A DNA stretch of 40,388 nt from Oscillospiraceae bacterium (GTDB lineage Bacteria; Bacillota; Clostridia; Oscillospirales; Oscillospiraceae): the NCBI GenBank assembly GCA_017937195.1, contig JAGBEA010000014.1, positions 1 through 40,388 on the forward strand, given 5' to 3'. This document shows positions 6,601-14,529 of this stretch, one piece after another. Under the pieces are notes generated by a model. That model saw nothing but the letters and a program-made list of their open reading frames with translations, was not told the DNA's origin and made no database searches. The translations under genes were made by a program, and so were the position numbers. The first letter of the stretch is position 1. Each line of letters opens with the position of its first letter.

Positions 6601-8068
6601 AGACTACACCACCGCCACTTGGGCGGATGTGGAGGAAGCACTCGCCGATGCGGAAGCTGTTCTCGCCGATGTGGACGCTCTGCAGCCCGCCATCGACGCT
6701 GCTGAAAAGGCACTGGAAGACGCTGTTGCCGCCCTTGTTGAGCGCGGCGATAAGACTGAACTGCAGAAGGCAGTGAATGATGCCAAGGCGCTGACCGAGG
6801 CTGACTACACCACCGCCACTTGGGCAGATGTTGAGGAAGCACTCGCCGATGCGGAAACCGTCCTCGCTGATGTGGATGCTCTGCAGCCTGCCATCGATGC
6901 CGCCAAGAAGGCAGTGGAAGACGCTGTTGCCGCCCTTGTTGAGCGCGGTGATAAGACCGAACTGCAGAAGGCAGTGGACGATGCCAAGGCACTGACCGAG
7001 GCTGACTACACCACTGCCACTTGGGCGGATGTGGAGGAAGCTCTCGCCGACGCGGAAGCTGTTCTCGCGGATGTGGACGCTCTGCAGCCTGCCATCGATG
7101 CCGCCAAGAAGGCACTGGAAGATGCCGTTGCTGCACTGGTTGAGCGCGGTGATAAGACCGAGCTGCAGAAGGCAGTGGACGATGCCAAGGCACTGGATGA
7201 GGCAGATTACACGACCGCCACTTGGGCAGATGTTGAGGAAGCACTCGCCGACGCAGAGGAAGTTCTGGCCGATGTGGATGCCCTGCAGCCCGCCATCGAC
7301 GCTGCTGAAAAGGCACTGGAAGACGCTGTTGCAGCTCTGGTGGAACGCGGCGACAAGACCGAGCTGCAGAAGGCAGTGAACGACGCCAAGGCACTGAATG
7401 AGGACGACTACACCACCGCAAGTTGGGCAACCGTTAAGGATGCTCTGGCTGATGCGGAAGAAGTCCTCGACGATATGAATGTGCTGCAGCCTGCCATCGA
7501 TGCCGCCGAGAAGGCACTGGAAGATGCCGTTGCCGCACTGGTGAAGCGCGGTGACAAGAGCGAACTGCAGAAGGCAGTGAACGACGCCAAGGCGTTGGAC
7601 GAGGACGATTACACCACTGCCACTTGGGCGGTTGTCGAAGATGCCCTCGCCGACGCGGAAGCTGTTCTGGCAGAGGAAGACGCTCTGCAGCCTGCCATCG
7701 ATGCTGCCGAAAAGGCGCTGACCGATGCCGTTGCAGCCCTCGTTGAGCGCGGTGACAAGACCGAGCTGGCCAAGGCTGTGAAGGCTGCCACGGCGCTGGA
7801 CAAGGATGACTACACCGCTGACACCTGGGCAGCCGTTGAGGACGCCCTTACCGATGCCGAGCTGGTGCTGGCAGAAGAGGATGCCACGCAGCGCGATGTG
7901 GACGCCGCCGAGAAGGCTCTGGAGGACGCTGTTGCGGCGCTGAAGAAGCCCGCGACCAGCCCCGAGACCGGCGACAGCGCGCCCATCGTTCTGTGGACGA
8001 TCCTGCTGTGCCTGTTTGCTGCGGCAGTTGTGATCCTGAAAAAGAAGGAACGCGAAGCGGCTGAATAA
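3674..8068 (+). CDS. sortase-anchored surface protein with LamG, metallophosphatase and FIVAR repeats
   Basis: This 1464-residue exported protein starts at ATG 3674 after AAGGAG. A signal peptide covers residues 1-29 (KKKLLSLFLCAVMVLSMVL, cleavage after AWA). A LamG/concanavalin-like domain lies at about 30-250. A calcineurin-type metallophosphoesterase domain lies at about 282-500, with D289-P-Q, G324-D325...D328, G-N359-H360, H439 and G-H489 as metal and catalytic motifs. The usual second residue of the first motif (H) is Q. One FIVAR-like segment sits near residues 595-640, a second LamG near 642-885, then eight tandem 67-residue FIVAR repeats at 894-1428. The C-terminus has SPETGD (1429-1434), a membrane segment and KKKE: a wall-sorting signal for a sortase. 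LamG and FIVAR parts suggest binding of host or dietary glycans, and the phosphatase may act on phosphorylated sugars or nucleotides outside the cell; both are inference. It is monocistronic. Confidence 0.85.
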   Translation: MKKKLLSLFLCAVMVLSMVLTTPPAAWAADGLTVTGGKSFSGPTDQLCMERALDAVPLSFEATISVPKGSARAGHIVSNYAKGAIDGEFDSTREYVDIEIFNNGNPALYWQESHASNSKHVKMSIVFDEVNVATNKFVHLAITYDPATDLASCYVDGELKQTIVNGNLEPTVPDGPMKIGGDYRYESYPTTHKNYNGQYFKGTIANVSVWSSILTATDVKAHYDALCTDSSAIPTAGTGLLGSWDLTAPDANGDYADKSANGNDVYVFYDWLTDIDMAEGDYSMVVMPDPQVLVEYSPESFYTVTKWIADNADDLNIKGVIGVGDMVDDDSEAAQWNVSKTGMDMIDAAGVAWMPMRGNHERHSNTFNEIYKYDELSRKSWFGGSYQEGSLDHTYWFITEGGREYMVLSLGWAPSWDVLDWAEELVKSFPEKNVIITAHAYVYWDGTLIDKNDGSCVNNYSGFKGYPEGQDIWDRLSKYENVAMGFGGHIGSSDLITYVDKNGAGKDVTNMLVDSQNMDYDGCNVGLVCVLTFHNDSDTVDVNWYSPVREAFFRERNQFSFTVPHVAENETGVIKTKLKIAVINCGTHRPLNYTVETWTAFDEALTVAENLLENDNATQKQVDDAEQALIAAKAGLVKREGLTFSAAAKNYAQFSKPMVIPETVEVWFQIPEGYNKRALLCGGYGYGGNTDTEIFWGIDYYTDGKLYWWEEAAGRELSEELISKNETDGEYKVNTGEWMLLSVVRDQEDECIRTYINGELVHTLTDLSAQKNPTVNKNVLDYTTGKTTTQPIRLGRDYGKTIKTYEGMIGEMRVYSDDRTAEEIKAGYLNDIKGEENRNDTYLSDANLTGCWRLRDLKDDEVHAHTFANLANGTGADAELTISTVGFTSARDTSALEAEIAAAKALTEADYTTDSWTALETELAAAEAVVADTANTQKEVAQSLIDLRAAVAALVERGDKTELQKAVDDAKALDEEDYTTATWADVEEALADAEAVLADVDALQPAIDAAEKALEDAVAALVERGDKTELQKAVNDAKALTEADYTTATWADVEEALADAETVLADVDALQPAIDAAKKAVEDAVAALVERGDKTELQKAVDDAKALTEADYTTATWADVEEALADAEAVLADVDALQPAIDAAKKALEDAVAALVERGDKTELQKAVDDAKALDEADYTTATWADVEEALADAEEVLADVDALQPAIDAAEKALEDAVAALVERGDKTELQKAVNDAKALNEDDYTTASWATVKDALADAEEVLDDMNVLQPAIDAAEKALEDAVAALVKRGDKSELQKAVNDAKALDEDDYTTATWAVVEDALADAEAVLAEEDALQPAIDAAEKALTDAVAALVERGDKTELAKAVKAATALDKDDYTADTWAAVEDALTDAELVLAEEDATQRDVDAAEKALEDAVAALKKPATSPETGDSAPIVLWTILLCLFAAAVVILKKKEREAAE
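6353..7957 (+). repeat. eight tandem 201-bp FIVAR-coding repeats
   Basis: Repeat units begin about every 201 bases (6353, 6554, 6755, 6956, 7157, 7358, 7559, 7760). Units 2-7 are highly similar in DNA and share TELQKAV, then TTATWADVEEALADAE, then LQPAIDAA, then VAALVERGDK. The first and last are more diverged. The frame is kept through every unit, so copies could be gained or lost by recombination without breaking the protein. Protein length would then vary between strains. Confidence 0.85.
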
Positions 8069-8077
8069 GTGCACAAT

Positions 8078-8113
8078 AAAAAAGGAACGGATCGAATGAT
8101 CCGTTCCTTTTTT
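8078..8113. terminator. bidirectional terminator between the surface-protein gene and glnN
   Basis: A 16-bp perfect stem (8078-8093 with 8098-8113) has a GAAT loop, with A6 on the left and T6 on the right. It can end both the plus-strand surface-protein gene and the convergent minus-strand glnN. Confidence 0.9.
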
Positions 8114-8163
8114 GTTCTGTTTGGCTCTTTTCAGTTGAGAAGAAAATGGGCGCACTTGTGGTT

Positions 8164-10257
8164 TTACACAGAGAACAAGAGCTCGCTATAAGTCGGGAAA
8201 GGCCAATACTTCCGGGCTGTGATGGTTTCCAGCTCATCGGCAATGCGGCGGGCTTGTGTCATATCCGGAATGATCACATCATGGCAGTATGCCATAGCGG
8301 ATATAGTATCAGCAGGCTTTTGCGCCATATCCGCTTCCAGCTTGCTGCAGGCGGCCATCAGAGCGTCTGTTAAGCGCCCCAGTTCCTTTGCCGTAGAACG
8401 GTCATATTCACAAGGGATATGCATAGCTTCCTTGTGAAAAGCGCGCTGGCATAGCTGATCGGCATAATCCGACACGGCAGGCAGAATTTCGTGGCGAAGC
8501 ATATCGATCATAGTGTTTGCCTCGATAGAAACGATTCGGCTGTAATTTTCAAAGTGAATCTCAGCCCGTGCAGCCATTTCCTCCTGCGTATAGATGCCGT
8601 GTCTTACAAACAAGTCCACATTTTTGGGGGCAGCATACAAAGGAAGCGCATCTACGGTGGACACGAGATTTGCAAGACCGCGCGCTTCGGCTTCCGCGAT
8701 CCAGGCATCATCGTAGCCGTTTCCGTTAAAAATAATACGCTGGTGCTCCGTAAACGTGCGCTTGATCAAGCGGTGCAGATCAGCCTGAAAGTCGACAGAC
8801 TCCTCGAGTATATCAGCAAACTGCTGCAGCTCCTCGGCCATAATGGTGTTCAGCGCAATGTTGGGGCCGGAAACGGATTGAGAAGCACCCGGCATACGGA
8901 ACTCGAACTTGTTGCCGGTAAATGCAATGGGGGAGGTGCGGTTGCGGTCTGTATTATCCAATGGGATGGCGGGAATCGAATCCACACCGATCTGAAGTGT
9001 GCGCTTGCCGATCTCCTCATATTCCGTGCCGTTGATAATAGAGGTTACCAGATTTCCAAGATCATCGCCCAGGAAAATAGAAATAACAGCAGGCGGAGCT
9101 TCCTGCGCGCCCAAACGATGGTCATTGCCCGGGAAAGCAACAGTAGCCCGGAGGAAATCCTGATAGTCATCCACACCCTTGATAAATGCAGCAAGAAACA
9201 GCAGGAACTGGGCATTTTGGCTGGGAGTAGAACCGGAATTGAACAGATTCCGTCCGGTATCGGTGCTCAAGGACCAGTTGTCATGCTTGCCGGAGCCGTT
9301 GACACCGGCAAAGGGCTTTTCATGGAGCAGACAGACCAGATCATGCCGATCAGCGACCTTTTTCATTATCTCCATCGTCAGCTGATTGTGGTCACACGCA
9401 GTATTGGCATCGGAATAGATGGGGGCGATTTCGTGCTGGGACGGAGCTACTTCGTTGTGCTTGGTCTTAGACAAAACACCCAGTGCCCACAAGGACTCAT
9501 CCAGATCTCTCATATACGCGGCTACGCGGGGCTTGATCGCACCATAATAATGGTCATCCAGTTCCTGACTTCGGACGGGTTTTGCACCAAAAAGGGTACG
9601 GCCGGTCATACGCAGATCCTTGCGCTGGTTATAAAGCTTTTTGTCCACCAGAAAATATTCCTGCTCCGGACCGACCTGCGGAATGACACGCTTGGTGGCC
9701 GTATCTCCAAACAGCCGAAGCAGGCGGACAGCCTGCCGGCTTACCTCATCCATAGAGCGCAGGAGCGGCATCTTCTTATCCAGTGCATGACCGGAGTAAG
9801 AACAGAAGATCGTGGGGATGCACAGGGAGCCTTCCTTGATGAAAGCGTAGGAAGTAGGGTCCCATGCGGTGTAGCCGCGGGCCTCAAAAGTGGCGCGAAG
9901 CCCGCCGGAGGGGAAGGAGGAGGCATCAGACTCGCCGCGGACCAGCTCCTTGCCTGAAAACTCCATGATAATCTTTCCGCCGCCGGCAGGAGAGATAAAG
10001 CTGTCGTGTTTTTCGGCTGTTACGCCGGTCATCGGCTGGAACCAGTGCGTATAGTGTGTCGCGCCGTTTTCCACAGCCCAGTTTTTCATTGCTTCTGCAA
10101 TTCCGTTTGCAGTTGAAATATCCAGCGGTGTTCCGTCGGTGACGCTCTTTTTCCACGCATCGTAATGTGTGGACGAGAGGCGATCCTTCATGGTTTCTTC
10201 ATTAAAAACCAGACATCCAAACCGCTCTGGAAGCTTCATGTTTGTAATATTGCTCAT
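8164..10257 (-). CDS. glnN: glutamine synthetase, type III
   Basis: This 697-residue protein makes glutamine from glutamate, ammonia and ATP in the cytoplasm. Its length of about 700 residues, the early HYTHWFQPMTG, the ATP/glutamate site segments GPEQEYFLVD and NEVAPSQHEIAPI, and FAGVNGSGKHDNWS are typical of GSIII and unlike the 450-residue GSI. I chose ATG 10257 (MSNITNMKLPERF). The 30 codons upstream in the same frame overlap what looks like a guaA remnant, and the ribosome-binding site before ATG 10257 is weak (AAAGAAAG). It is transcribed alone, convergent to the surface-protein gene. Glutamine feeds PurL and other amidotransferases. The nearby PurF-like protein may instead use ammonia directly. 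Confidence 0.95.
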   Translation of the reverse strand: MSNITNMKLPERFGCLVFNEETMKDRLSSTHYDAWKKSVTDGTPLDISTANGIAEAMKNWAVENGATHYTHWFQPMTGVTAEKHDSFISPAGGGKIIMEFSGKELVRGESDASSFPSGGLRATFEARGYTAWDPTSYAFIKEGSLCIPTIFCSYSGHALDKKMPLLRSMDEVSRQAVRLLRLFGDTATKRVIPQVGPEQEYFLVDKKLYNQRKDLRMTGRTLFGAKPVRSQELDDHYYGAIKPRVAAYMRDLDESLWALGVLSKTKHNEVAPSQHEIAPIYSDANTACDHNQLTMEIMKKVADRHDLVCLLHEKPFAGVNGSGKHDNWSLSTDTGRNLFNSGSTPSQNAQFLLFLAAFIKGVDDYQDFLRATVAFPGNDHRLGAQEAPPAVISIFLGDDLGNLVTSIINGTEYEEIGKRTLQIGVDSIPAIPLDNTDRNRTSPIAFTGNKFEFRMPGASQSVSGPNIALNTIMAEELQQFADILEESVDFQADLHRLIKRTFTEHQRIIFNGNGYDDAWIAEAEARGLANLVSTVDALPLYAAPKNVDLFVRHGIYTQEEMAARAEIHFENYSRIVSIEANTMIDMLRHEILPAVSDYADQLCQRAFHKEAMHIPCEYDRSTAKELGRLTDALMAACSKLEADMAQKPADTISAMAYCHDVIIPDMTQARRIADELETITARKYWPFPTYSELLFSV

Positions 10258-10288
10258 ATCGTTTCTTTCTTTATATAGTTTGCGCGGC

Positions 10289-10369
10289 TTACTCCCACTC
10301 GATCGTGTCCTGACGCTTGGGTGTAAGATCCTATCATACCCGGTCAATGCCGTTTGCTTCGGAAGTGAT
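10289..10369 (-). pseudogene. guaA: decayed 3' end of guaA (GMP synthase)
   Basis: On the minus strand the codons before the TAA at 10291-10289 read GIDRV, stop, stop, DLTPK, four residues, then TIEWE and stop. GMP synthases end in a stretch close to GxNRVxYDxTxKPPxTIEWE, and the spacing matches residue for residue. The two stops fall where C or V and Y are expected. The preceding codons (ITSEAN) also resemble the family. No more of guaA is visible upstream, where a hairpin and the symporter gene lie. This appears to be the scar of a lost guaA copy just before glnN. Confidence 0.6.
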
Positions 10370-10491
10370 GCAGGTTATTGTTTCCGACCTTGCATTGATA
10401 GGCATATTCTTCTTGTGATTGTATTTGTATAGAAGTCCCGCAATCAGAACAAACACCGTAGAAAGCTGCAGCTTTATTAATTCGGAAAAGT

Positions 10492-10524
10492 TCCCACCTG
10501 CTTTTGCGTTCAAAGCAGGTGGGA
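10492..10524 (-). terminator. hairpin after the symporter gene
   Basis: A 13-bp perfect stem (TCCCACCTGCTTT 10492-10504 with 10512-10524) and a 7-base loop. On the minus strand it is followed by ACTTTTCC, a weak T stretch, so it likely ends the symporter transcript. Confidence 0.6.
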
Positions 10525-10603
10525 CAATTCTGTTCTAAGCTGGGAGAACAAAAGACGATCTCCGAACGGTGTTGACGAATTGCGCGATGCTTTTACATTC
10601 CGA

Positions 10604-12043
10604 TTACTCCAAGTAAGCGGAGGGGGCGGCGGGGACGCCGCGCTTGCGCTCGATGGCGTTGACCACGAAGAACACCACCACGGACACGGCGCAGCCGAAG
10701 ACCACGGGCAGGATGCCCCAGCCCTTGGCGAGATCGCCGCCGGTGAGCCACTGCCAGAAGCAGAAACCGACAGTACCGGCAACGAGGGAGAGGACGCCGG
10801 CATTCTTGGTGGCGTTGGGAACAACAAGACCCAGACCGTAGGCTGCGAAGGGGCCTGCGCACCGAATGCCAAAGGCGAAGGTGTTCATCACAGCGATGGG
10901 CACGCCCAGCATAGAGATGAACATAGCTACTACTGCTGCCACGACGTTGCACATACGGGTGATGAAGATGATGCGCTTCTCGCTCAGCTCCTTCTTCTTG
11001 CCGAGACCTAAGTACAGATCGTTGATGATGATGGTGGACATACACAGCAGGTTGGAGTCAGCAGAGGACATCGTGGCGCAGATAATGGCGGCGGAGATAA
11101 GACCCACGATGGCGCCGGGGGCAAACTGGCTGGTAACAGCCATCATAGCGTTGGAGCCTTTTTCGGCCAGCATAGGAATCTGATCCTTCAGAGCCAGTGC
11201 GGCAAGACCGAGGAGCGTGGGGAAGATGGACATGGCAGCCATCAAAATGGCGGAGAGCCAGGAGGCGTTGCGGGCAGTCTTTTCATCCTTGGCAGTTTCG
11301 AAACGGGACACCATCTCGGGGCCGGCAAGGAAGGTGCAGAAGTAGTTGAAGATGTAGCCGAAGATGGGCATCCAGCCGATCTTGGTAACGCTCAGCTGCT
11401 GACCGGGCAGCGCGGCAGAGATGGCCTCCCAGCCGCCGCAGCCCTTGATGACAAAGGGCGTGGCGATGGCAAGTCCTGTCAGAATCACCGCAAACTGGAT
11501 CAGATCGGAGATCTGATCTGCGATCATACCGCCGAAGGTGGTATAGAGGATGACCACGATACCGGCGATGACCAGTGCCACATTGGTGGGGATGCCGGTC
11601 AGGGTGGAAACTACGGTACCGGAAGCGGCGATCTGAGAAGAGGTAAGACAGAACAGCGACAGAATGCTCAGCACAGCGGTAAAGGTGCTGGAACCCTTGC
11701 CGAAACGGCGACCTACCACCTCGGGGATGGTGACGGCCATAGTCTTACGAATCTTGGGTGCGAAGTATGCCAAGGGGATCATGGCAATGGAGGCAGCCAG
11801 CACGTACCAGATGGCACTCATGCCCCAGTCGCCGAAGGCTTTCTGAGCAAGACCGGTAGTGGAGCCGCCGCCGATGTTGTTGGCGGACAGAGAAAATGCC
11901 ACCATAAAAAGGCCCATGCGGCGACCTGCCAGCATATAGTCGGAGCTGTCTTTGATGTTCAGCTTGCCGACAATGAAGCCGACCACCATCATGCCTACCA
12001 GATAGGCCACGACGATAATCAGAGGGATAATCTGCAGTTCCAT
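10604..12043 (-). CDS. sodium:solute symporter (SSS family)
   Basis: A 479-residue inner-membrane transporter with about 12-13 hydrophobic segments. It carries hallmarks of the SSS family: an N-terminal YMLAGRRMG, SANNIGGGSTTG, then SSQIAASGTVVST, FGGMIADQISDLIQF, and ICATMSSADSNLL near residues 310-330. It should couple sodium entry to uptake of an organic solute. The family covers sugars, amino acids, vitamins and nucleosides, and the substrate cannot be read from sequence. ATG 12043 follows GGGAGG by about eight bases. It has its own promoter (12122-12094) and a hairpin terminator. It is divergent from fhs, with about 500 bases of shared upstream region. Confidence 0.85.
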   Translation of the reverse strand: MELQIIPLIIVVAYLVGMMVVGFIVGKLNIKDSSDYMLAGRRMGLFMVAFSLSANNIGGGSTTGLAQKAFGDWGMSAIWYVLAASIAMIPLAYFAPKIRKTMAVTIPEVVGRRFGKGSSTFTAVLSILSLFCLTSSQIAASGTVVSTLTGIPTNVALVIAGIVVILYTTFGGMIADQISDLIQFAVILTGLAIATPFVIKGCGGWEAISAALPGQQLSVTKIGWMPIFGYIFNYFCTFLAGPEMVSRFETAKDEKTARNASWLSAILMAAMSIFPTLLGLAALALKDQIPMLAEKGSNAMMAVTSQFAPGAIVGLISAAIICATMSSADSNLLCMSTIIINDLYLGLGKKKELSEKRIIFITRMCNVVAAVVAMFISMLGVPIAVMNTFAFGIRCAGPFAAYGLGLVVPNATKNAGVLSLVAGTVGFCFWQWLTGGDLAKGWGILPVVFGCAVSVVVFFVVNAIERKRGVPAAPSAYLE

Positions 12044-12093
12044 GCGGGTTTCCTCCCAAAAACAAAAATTTAGGCTCGTTATGCCGATTTTTT

Positions 12094-12122
12094 ATTATAA
12101 AACGATATCAATGGATTGTAAA
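12094..12122 (-). promoter_or_regulatory. promoter of the symporter gene
   Basis: Minus strand TTTACA (12122-12117), a 17-base spacer and a perfect TATAAT (12099-12094), about 50 bases before the symporter start. Confidence 0.7.
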
Positions 12123-12385
12123 GACGGAAACAAGAATATGTACAATTTTTGGGGTTTATCACCAAAAGCTCCGAGTATCCCTGCGAGCGATACAGACATA
12201 TCGTTTTTTGAAAGTGCCGTATTTGCTGCATTTGAAACGCAGAGGCCATAGGGAAAAACGGGAGAAATGTGCTTTGCCCGGTTCTTGACGGCAAAGACAC
12301 TTTCCGTACGCAGGTTCTGTCTGCACAAGGGGCACAATTCAATTGCCATCTGCAAGTAAATAATCAGGACAAGCTGCTTCCTCTC
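12123..12385. other. unassigned region between divergent promoters
   Basis: About 260 bases between the symporter and fhs promoters. An 86-codon minus-strand frame (includes ELCPLCRQNLR) lies here but has no ribosome-binding site and runs through the symporter promoter. No RNA gene or repeat is recognised. Confidence 0.3.
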
Positions 12386-12414
12386 TTGACAAATGTTTAC
12401 GGTTTTGATATATA
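12386..12414 (+). promoter_or_regulatory. promoter of fhs
   Basis: A consensus TTGACA (12386-12391), a 17-base spacer and TATATA (12409-12414) preceded by an extended TGA. Transcription would begin a few bases before the riboswitch aptamer. Confidence 0.8.
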
Positions 12415-12422
12415 TAATGATA

Positions 12423-12541
12423 GCTGTATTACTGACGGAAGTGGAGTGACCACATGGAGTACAGCCGCGGAATGCCGCTATTGCCGACCGTCTGGGCGTA
12501 CTACAGAAGTGGTGCGTCCTTTTTTATTTTTTTGAGGACGC
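12423..12541 (+). promoter_or_regulatory. ZTP riboswitch (pfl motif) controlling fhs
   Basis: The aptamer pieces are all visible. P1 is GCTGTA (12423-12428) with TACAGC (12460-12465). P2 is GTGG (12441-12444) with CCAC (12450-12453). P3 is GCC (12483-12485) with GGC (12495-12497), around the conserved CCGTCTGGGC. GACGG (12434-12438) can form the pseudoknot with CCGTC (12488-12492). Directly after, GGGCGTACTAC (12494-12504) pairs with GTGGTGCGTCC (12509-12519) over an AGAA loop and is followed by a T-rich run (12520-12533): an intrinsic terminator. Its left arm shares GGGC with P3, so ligand-bound aptamer and terminator exclude each other. GCGTCC can also pair with GGACGC (12536-12541) as an antiterminator. 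ZTP rises when 10-formyl-THF is short, so binding should switch fhs on. Confidence 0.92.
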
Positions 12542-12561
12542 AACGAAGGAGGAAAATTATT

Positions 12562-14235
12562 ATGGAATTCAAAACCGACATCGAAATCGCACAGTCCACC
12601 CCTATGCGCCCCATTACCGAGATCGCCCAAACTGCCGGTGTAGACGCGCAGTATCTGGAGCTCTACGGCAACTACAAGGCAAAGGTGGATTACCGCCTGC
12701 TGAAAGAAAACACCAATCCCGACGGCAAGCTGATTCTGGTCACCGCCATCAACCCCACCCCTGCCGGTGAGGGAAAGACCACCACTACTGTGGGTCTGGC
12801 CGATGGCCTGAAGAAGCTGGGTAAGAACGTTGTGGTCGCCCTGCGCGAGCCCTCTCTTGGCCCCGTGTTCGGTGTTAAGGGCGGCGCTGCCGGCGGCGGC
12901 TACGCGCAGGTCGTCCCTATGGAGGACATCAACCTCCACTTTACCGGTGACTTCCACGCCATCGGCGCTGCCAACAACCTGCTGGCTGCTATGCTGGACA
13001 ACCATATTCAGCAGGGCAACGCACTGGGCATTGATGTCAAGCGCATCGTCTGGAAGCGCTGCGTGGATATGAATGACCGCCAGCTGCGCAATGTTATCGA
13101 CGGTCTGGGCGGCCGCATGCAGGGTGTGCCCCGTGAGGACGGCTTCGACATCACCGTGGCTTCCGAGATCATGGCTGTTCTGTGCCTGGCATCCGATATC
13201 ACCGACCTGAAGGCTCGTCTGGCCCGTATCGTGGTGGCCTACAGCTATGACGGCAAGGCGGTTACCGCTGCCGACCTGAAGGCGCAGGGCGCTATGGCTG
13301 CGCTGCTTAAGGACGCGCTGAAACCCAATCTGGTTCAGACCTTGGAAGGAACTCCCGCCTTTATTCACGGCGGTCCTTTCGCCAATATTGCACACGGCTG
13401 CAACAGCGTGATGGCCACCAAGATCGCTATGAAGCTGGGCGACTATGCTGTTACCGAGGCTGGCTTCGGTGCGGATTTGGGCGCAGAGAAGTTCCTGGAT
13501 ATCAAGTGCCGTCTGGCAGGCCTGACTCCCGCCGCAGTGGTAGTGGTCGCTACCGTCCGTGCTTTGAAGAATCATGGCGGTGTGCCCAAGGCTGAGCTGA
13601 ACAACGAAAATCTGGAGGCGCTGGAACGTGGCTTGCCCAACCTGCTGCAGCACGTTTCCAATATCACCAATGTCTATAAGCTGCCCTGCGTTGTGGCCAT
13701 TAATGCGTTCCCCACCGATACGGCTGCCGAGCTGAAGCTGGTGGAGGACAAGTGCCGCGAACTGGGTGTCAATGTTGCGTTGTCCGAGGTGTGGGCCAAG
13801 GGCGGCGAGGGCGGTGTGGCTCTCGCGCAGGAAGTCATGCGTCTGTGCGAGCAGCCCAACGATTTCACGTTTGCTTACGATGTGAATGATTCCATTGAGA
13901 AGAAGCTGAACGATATTGCCCAGAAAATCTATCATGCTGATGGCGTAGTGCTCACCGCCAATGCACGCAAGCAGATGGCAGAGCTGGAGGCTTTGGGCTT
14001 CGACAAGCTGCCGATCTGTATGGCCAAGACTCAGTATTCCTTCTCCGATGATCAGACGAAGTTGGGTGCGCCCTCCGGATTCACCGTTACTGTCCGCAAC
14101 ATCAAGGTTTCTGCCGGTGCCGGATTCCTTGTGGCATTGACCGGCGATATTATGACTATGCCCGGTCTGCCCAAGGTCCCTGCTGCAGAAAAGATCGATG
14201 TGGACGAGAATGGAAAGATTACCGGTCTTTTCTAA
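12562..14235 (+). CDS. fhs: formate-tetrahydrofolate ligase
   Basis: This 557-residue cytoplasmic enzyme joins formate to tetrahydrofolate with ATP to give 10-formyl-THF, the one-carbon donor for PurN and AICAR transformylase. The P-loop-like [11 protein letters not shown] (K72) and the family motif [19 protein letters not shown] are intact, and the length matches the usual 556-559. ATG 12562 follows GGAGG (12549-12553) by eight bases. A longer frame from 12454 would run through the riboswitch and is not used. The gene is monocistronic, under a strong promoter and a ZTP riboswitch, and a terminator follows. Its place just before the purine operon fits supply of 10-formyl-THF from formate. Confidence 0.97.
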   Translation: MEFKTDIEIAQSTPMRPITEIAQTAGVDAQYLELYGNYKAKVDYRLLKENTNPDGKLILVTAINPTPAGEGKTTTTVGLADGLKKLGKNVVVALREPSLGPVFGVKGGAAGGGYAQVVPMEDINLHFTGDFHAIGAANNLLAAMLDNHIQQGNALGIDVKRIVWKRCVDMNDRQLRNVIDGLGGRMQGVPREDGFDITVASEIMAVLCLASDITDLKARLARIVVAYSYDGKAVTAADLKAQGAMAALLKDALKPNLVQTLEGTPAFIHGGPFANIAHGCNSVMATKIAMKLGDYAVTEAGFGADLGAEKFLDIKCRLAGLTPAAVVVVATVRALKNHGGVPKAELNNENLEALERGLPNLLQHVSNITNVYKLPCVVAINAFPTDTAAELKLVEDKCRELGVNVALSEVWAKGGEGGVALAQEVMRLCEQPNDFTFAYDVNDSIEKKLNDIAQKIYHADGVVLTANARKQMAELEALGFDKLPICMAKTQYSFSDDQTKLGAPSGFTVTVRNIKVSAGAGFLVALTGDIMTMPGLPKVPAAEKIDVDENGKITGLF

Positions 14236-14263
14236 AAAGAAGCAGGTATTCTCGTGAATTACG

Positions 14264-14303
14264 CAAAAGGGTTTGCTTCCAACGCGGGCAAACCCTTTTG
14301 TTA
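14264..14303 (+). terminator. terminator after fhs
   Basis: A 13-bp perfect stem (CAAAAGGGTTTGC 14264-14276 with 14288-14300) has an 11-base loop. The stem itself ends in TTTTG and is followed by TT, so the T stretch is short but the arm structure is strong. Confidence 0.75.
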
Positions 14304-14383
14304 TTCATATGCCAGGCTGCTGTGGGAAAATCGGAAGCGTGAAAAAAATTCGAAATTTTGCGTTTTGGAAGTTGCTTGCTGTG

Positions 14384-14412
14384 TTGTATGTTTTTTCCTG
14401 GTGTGATAAAAT
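14384..14412 (+). promoter_or_regulatory. promoter of the purine operon
   Basis: TTGTAT (14384-14389), a 17-base spacer and TAAAAT (14407-14412) with an extended TGn. The leader to purE is about 110 bases. I see no purine or ZTP aptamer in it, and no clear PurR box pair upstream. Confidence 0.65.
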
Positions 14413-14529
14413 ACTGTGGCAGTATTTTTGCGAGTCTGTTTCTTGGCACTATGGATTAATGTGATCAGGAAGAGCCTCTTTGAAACCGTATTATATGCGA
14501 AAAAGATTATAGCGATGAGGAGTACGGAA

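Noticed and set aside
6353-7957. Regular repeats as a possible CRISPR array
   Set aside because: The units are 201 bases, contiguous, coding and in frame, with no spacers; they are protein-domain repeats.
5636-8155. An 839-codon minus-strand frame opposite the FIVAR repeats
   Set aside because: Repeat-derived shadow of the sense repeats, and it runs through the bidirectional terminator at 8078-8113.
12095-12355. An 86-codon minus-strand frame with a CPLC motif between symporter and fhs
   Set aside because: No ribosome-binding site, runs through the symporter promoter, and no family is recognised. A single CxxC is weak evidence.
14413-14529. Possible purine riboswitch or PurR box pair in the purE leader
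   Set aside because: The conserved purine-aptamer core is absent, and only a lone TTCGAA near 14350 is seen, not a spaced PurR box pair.
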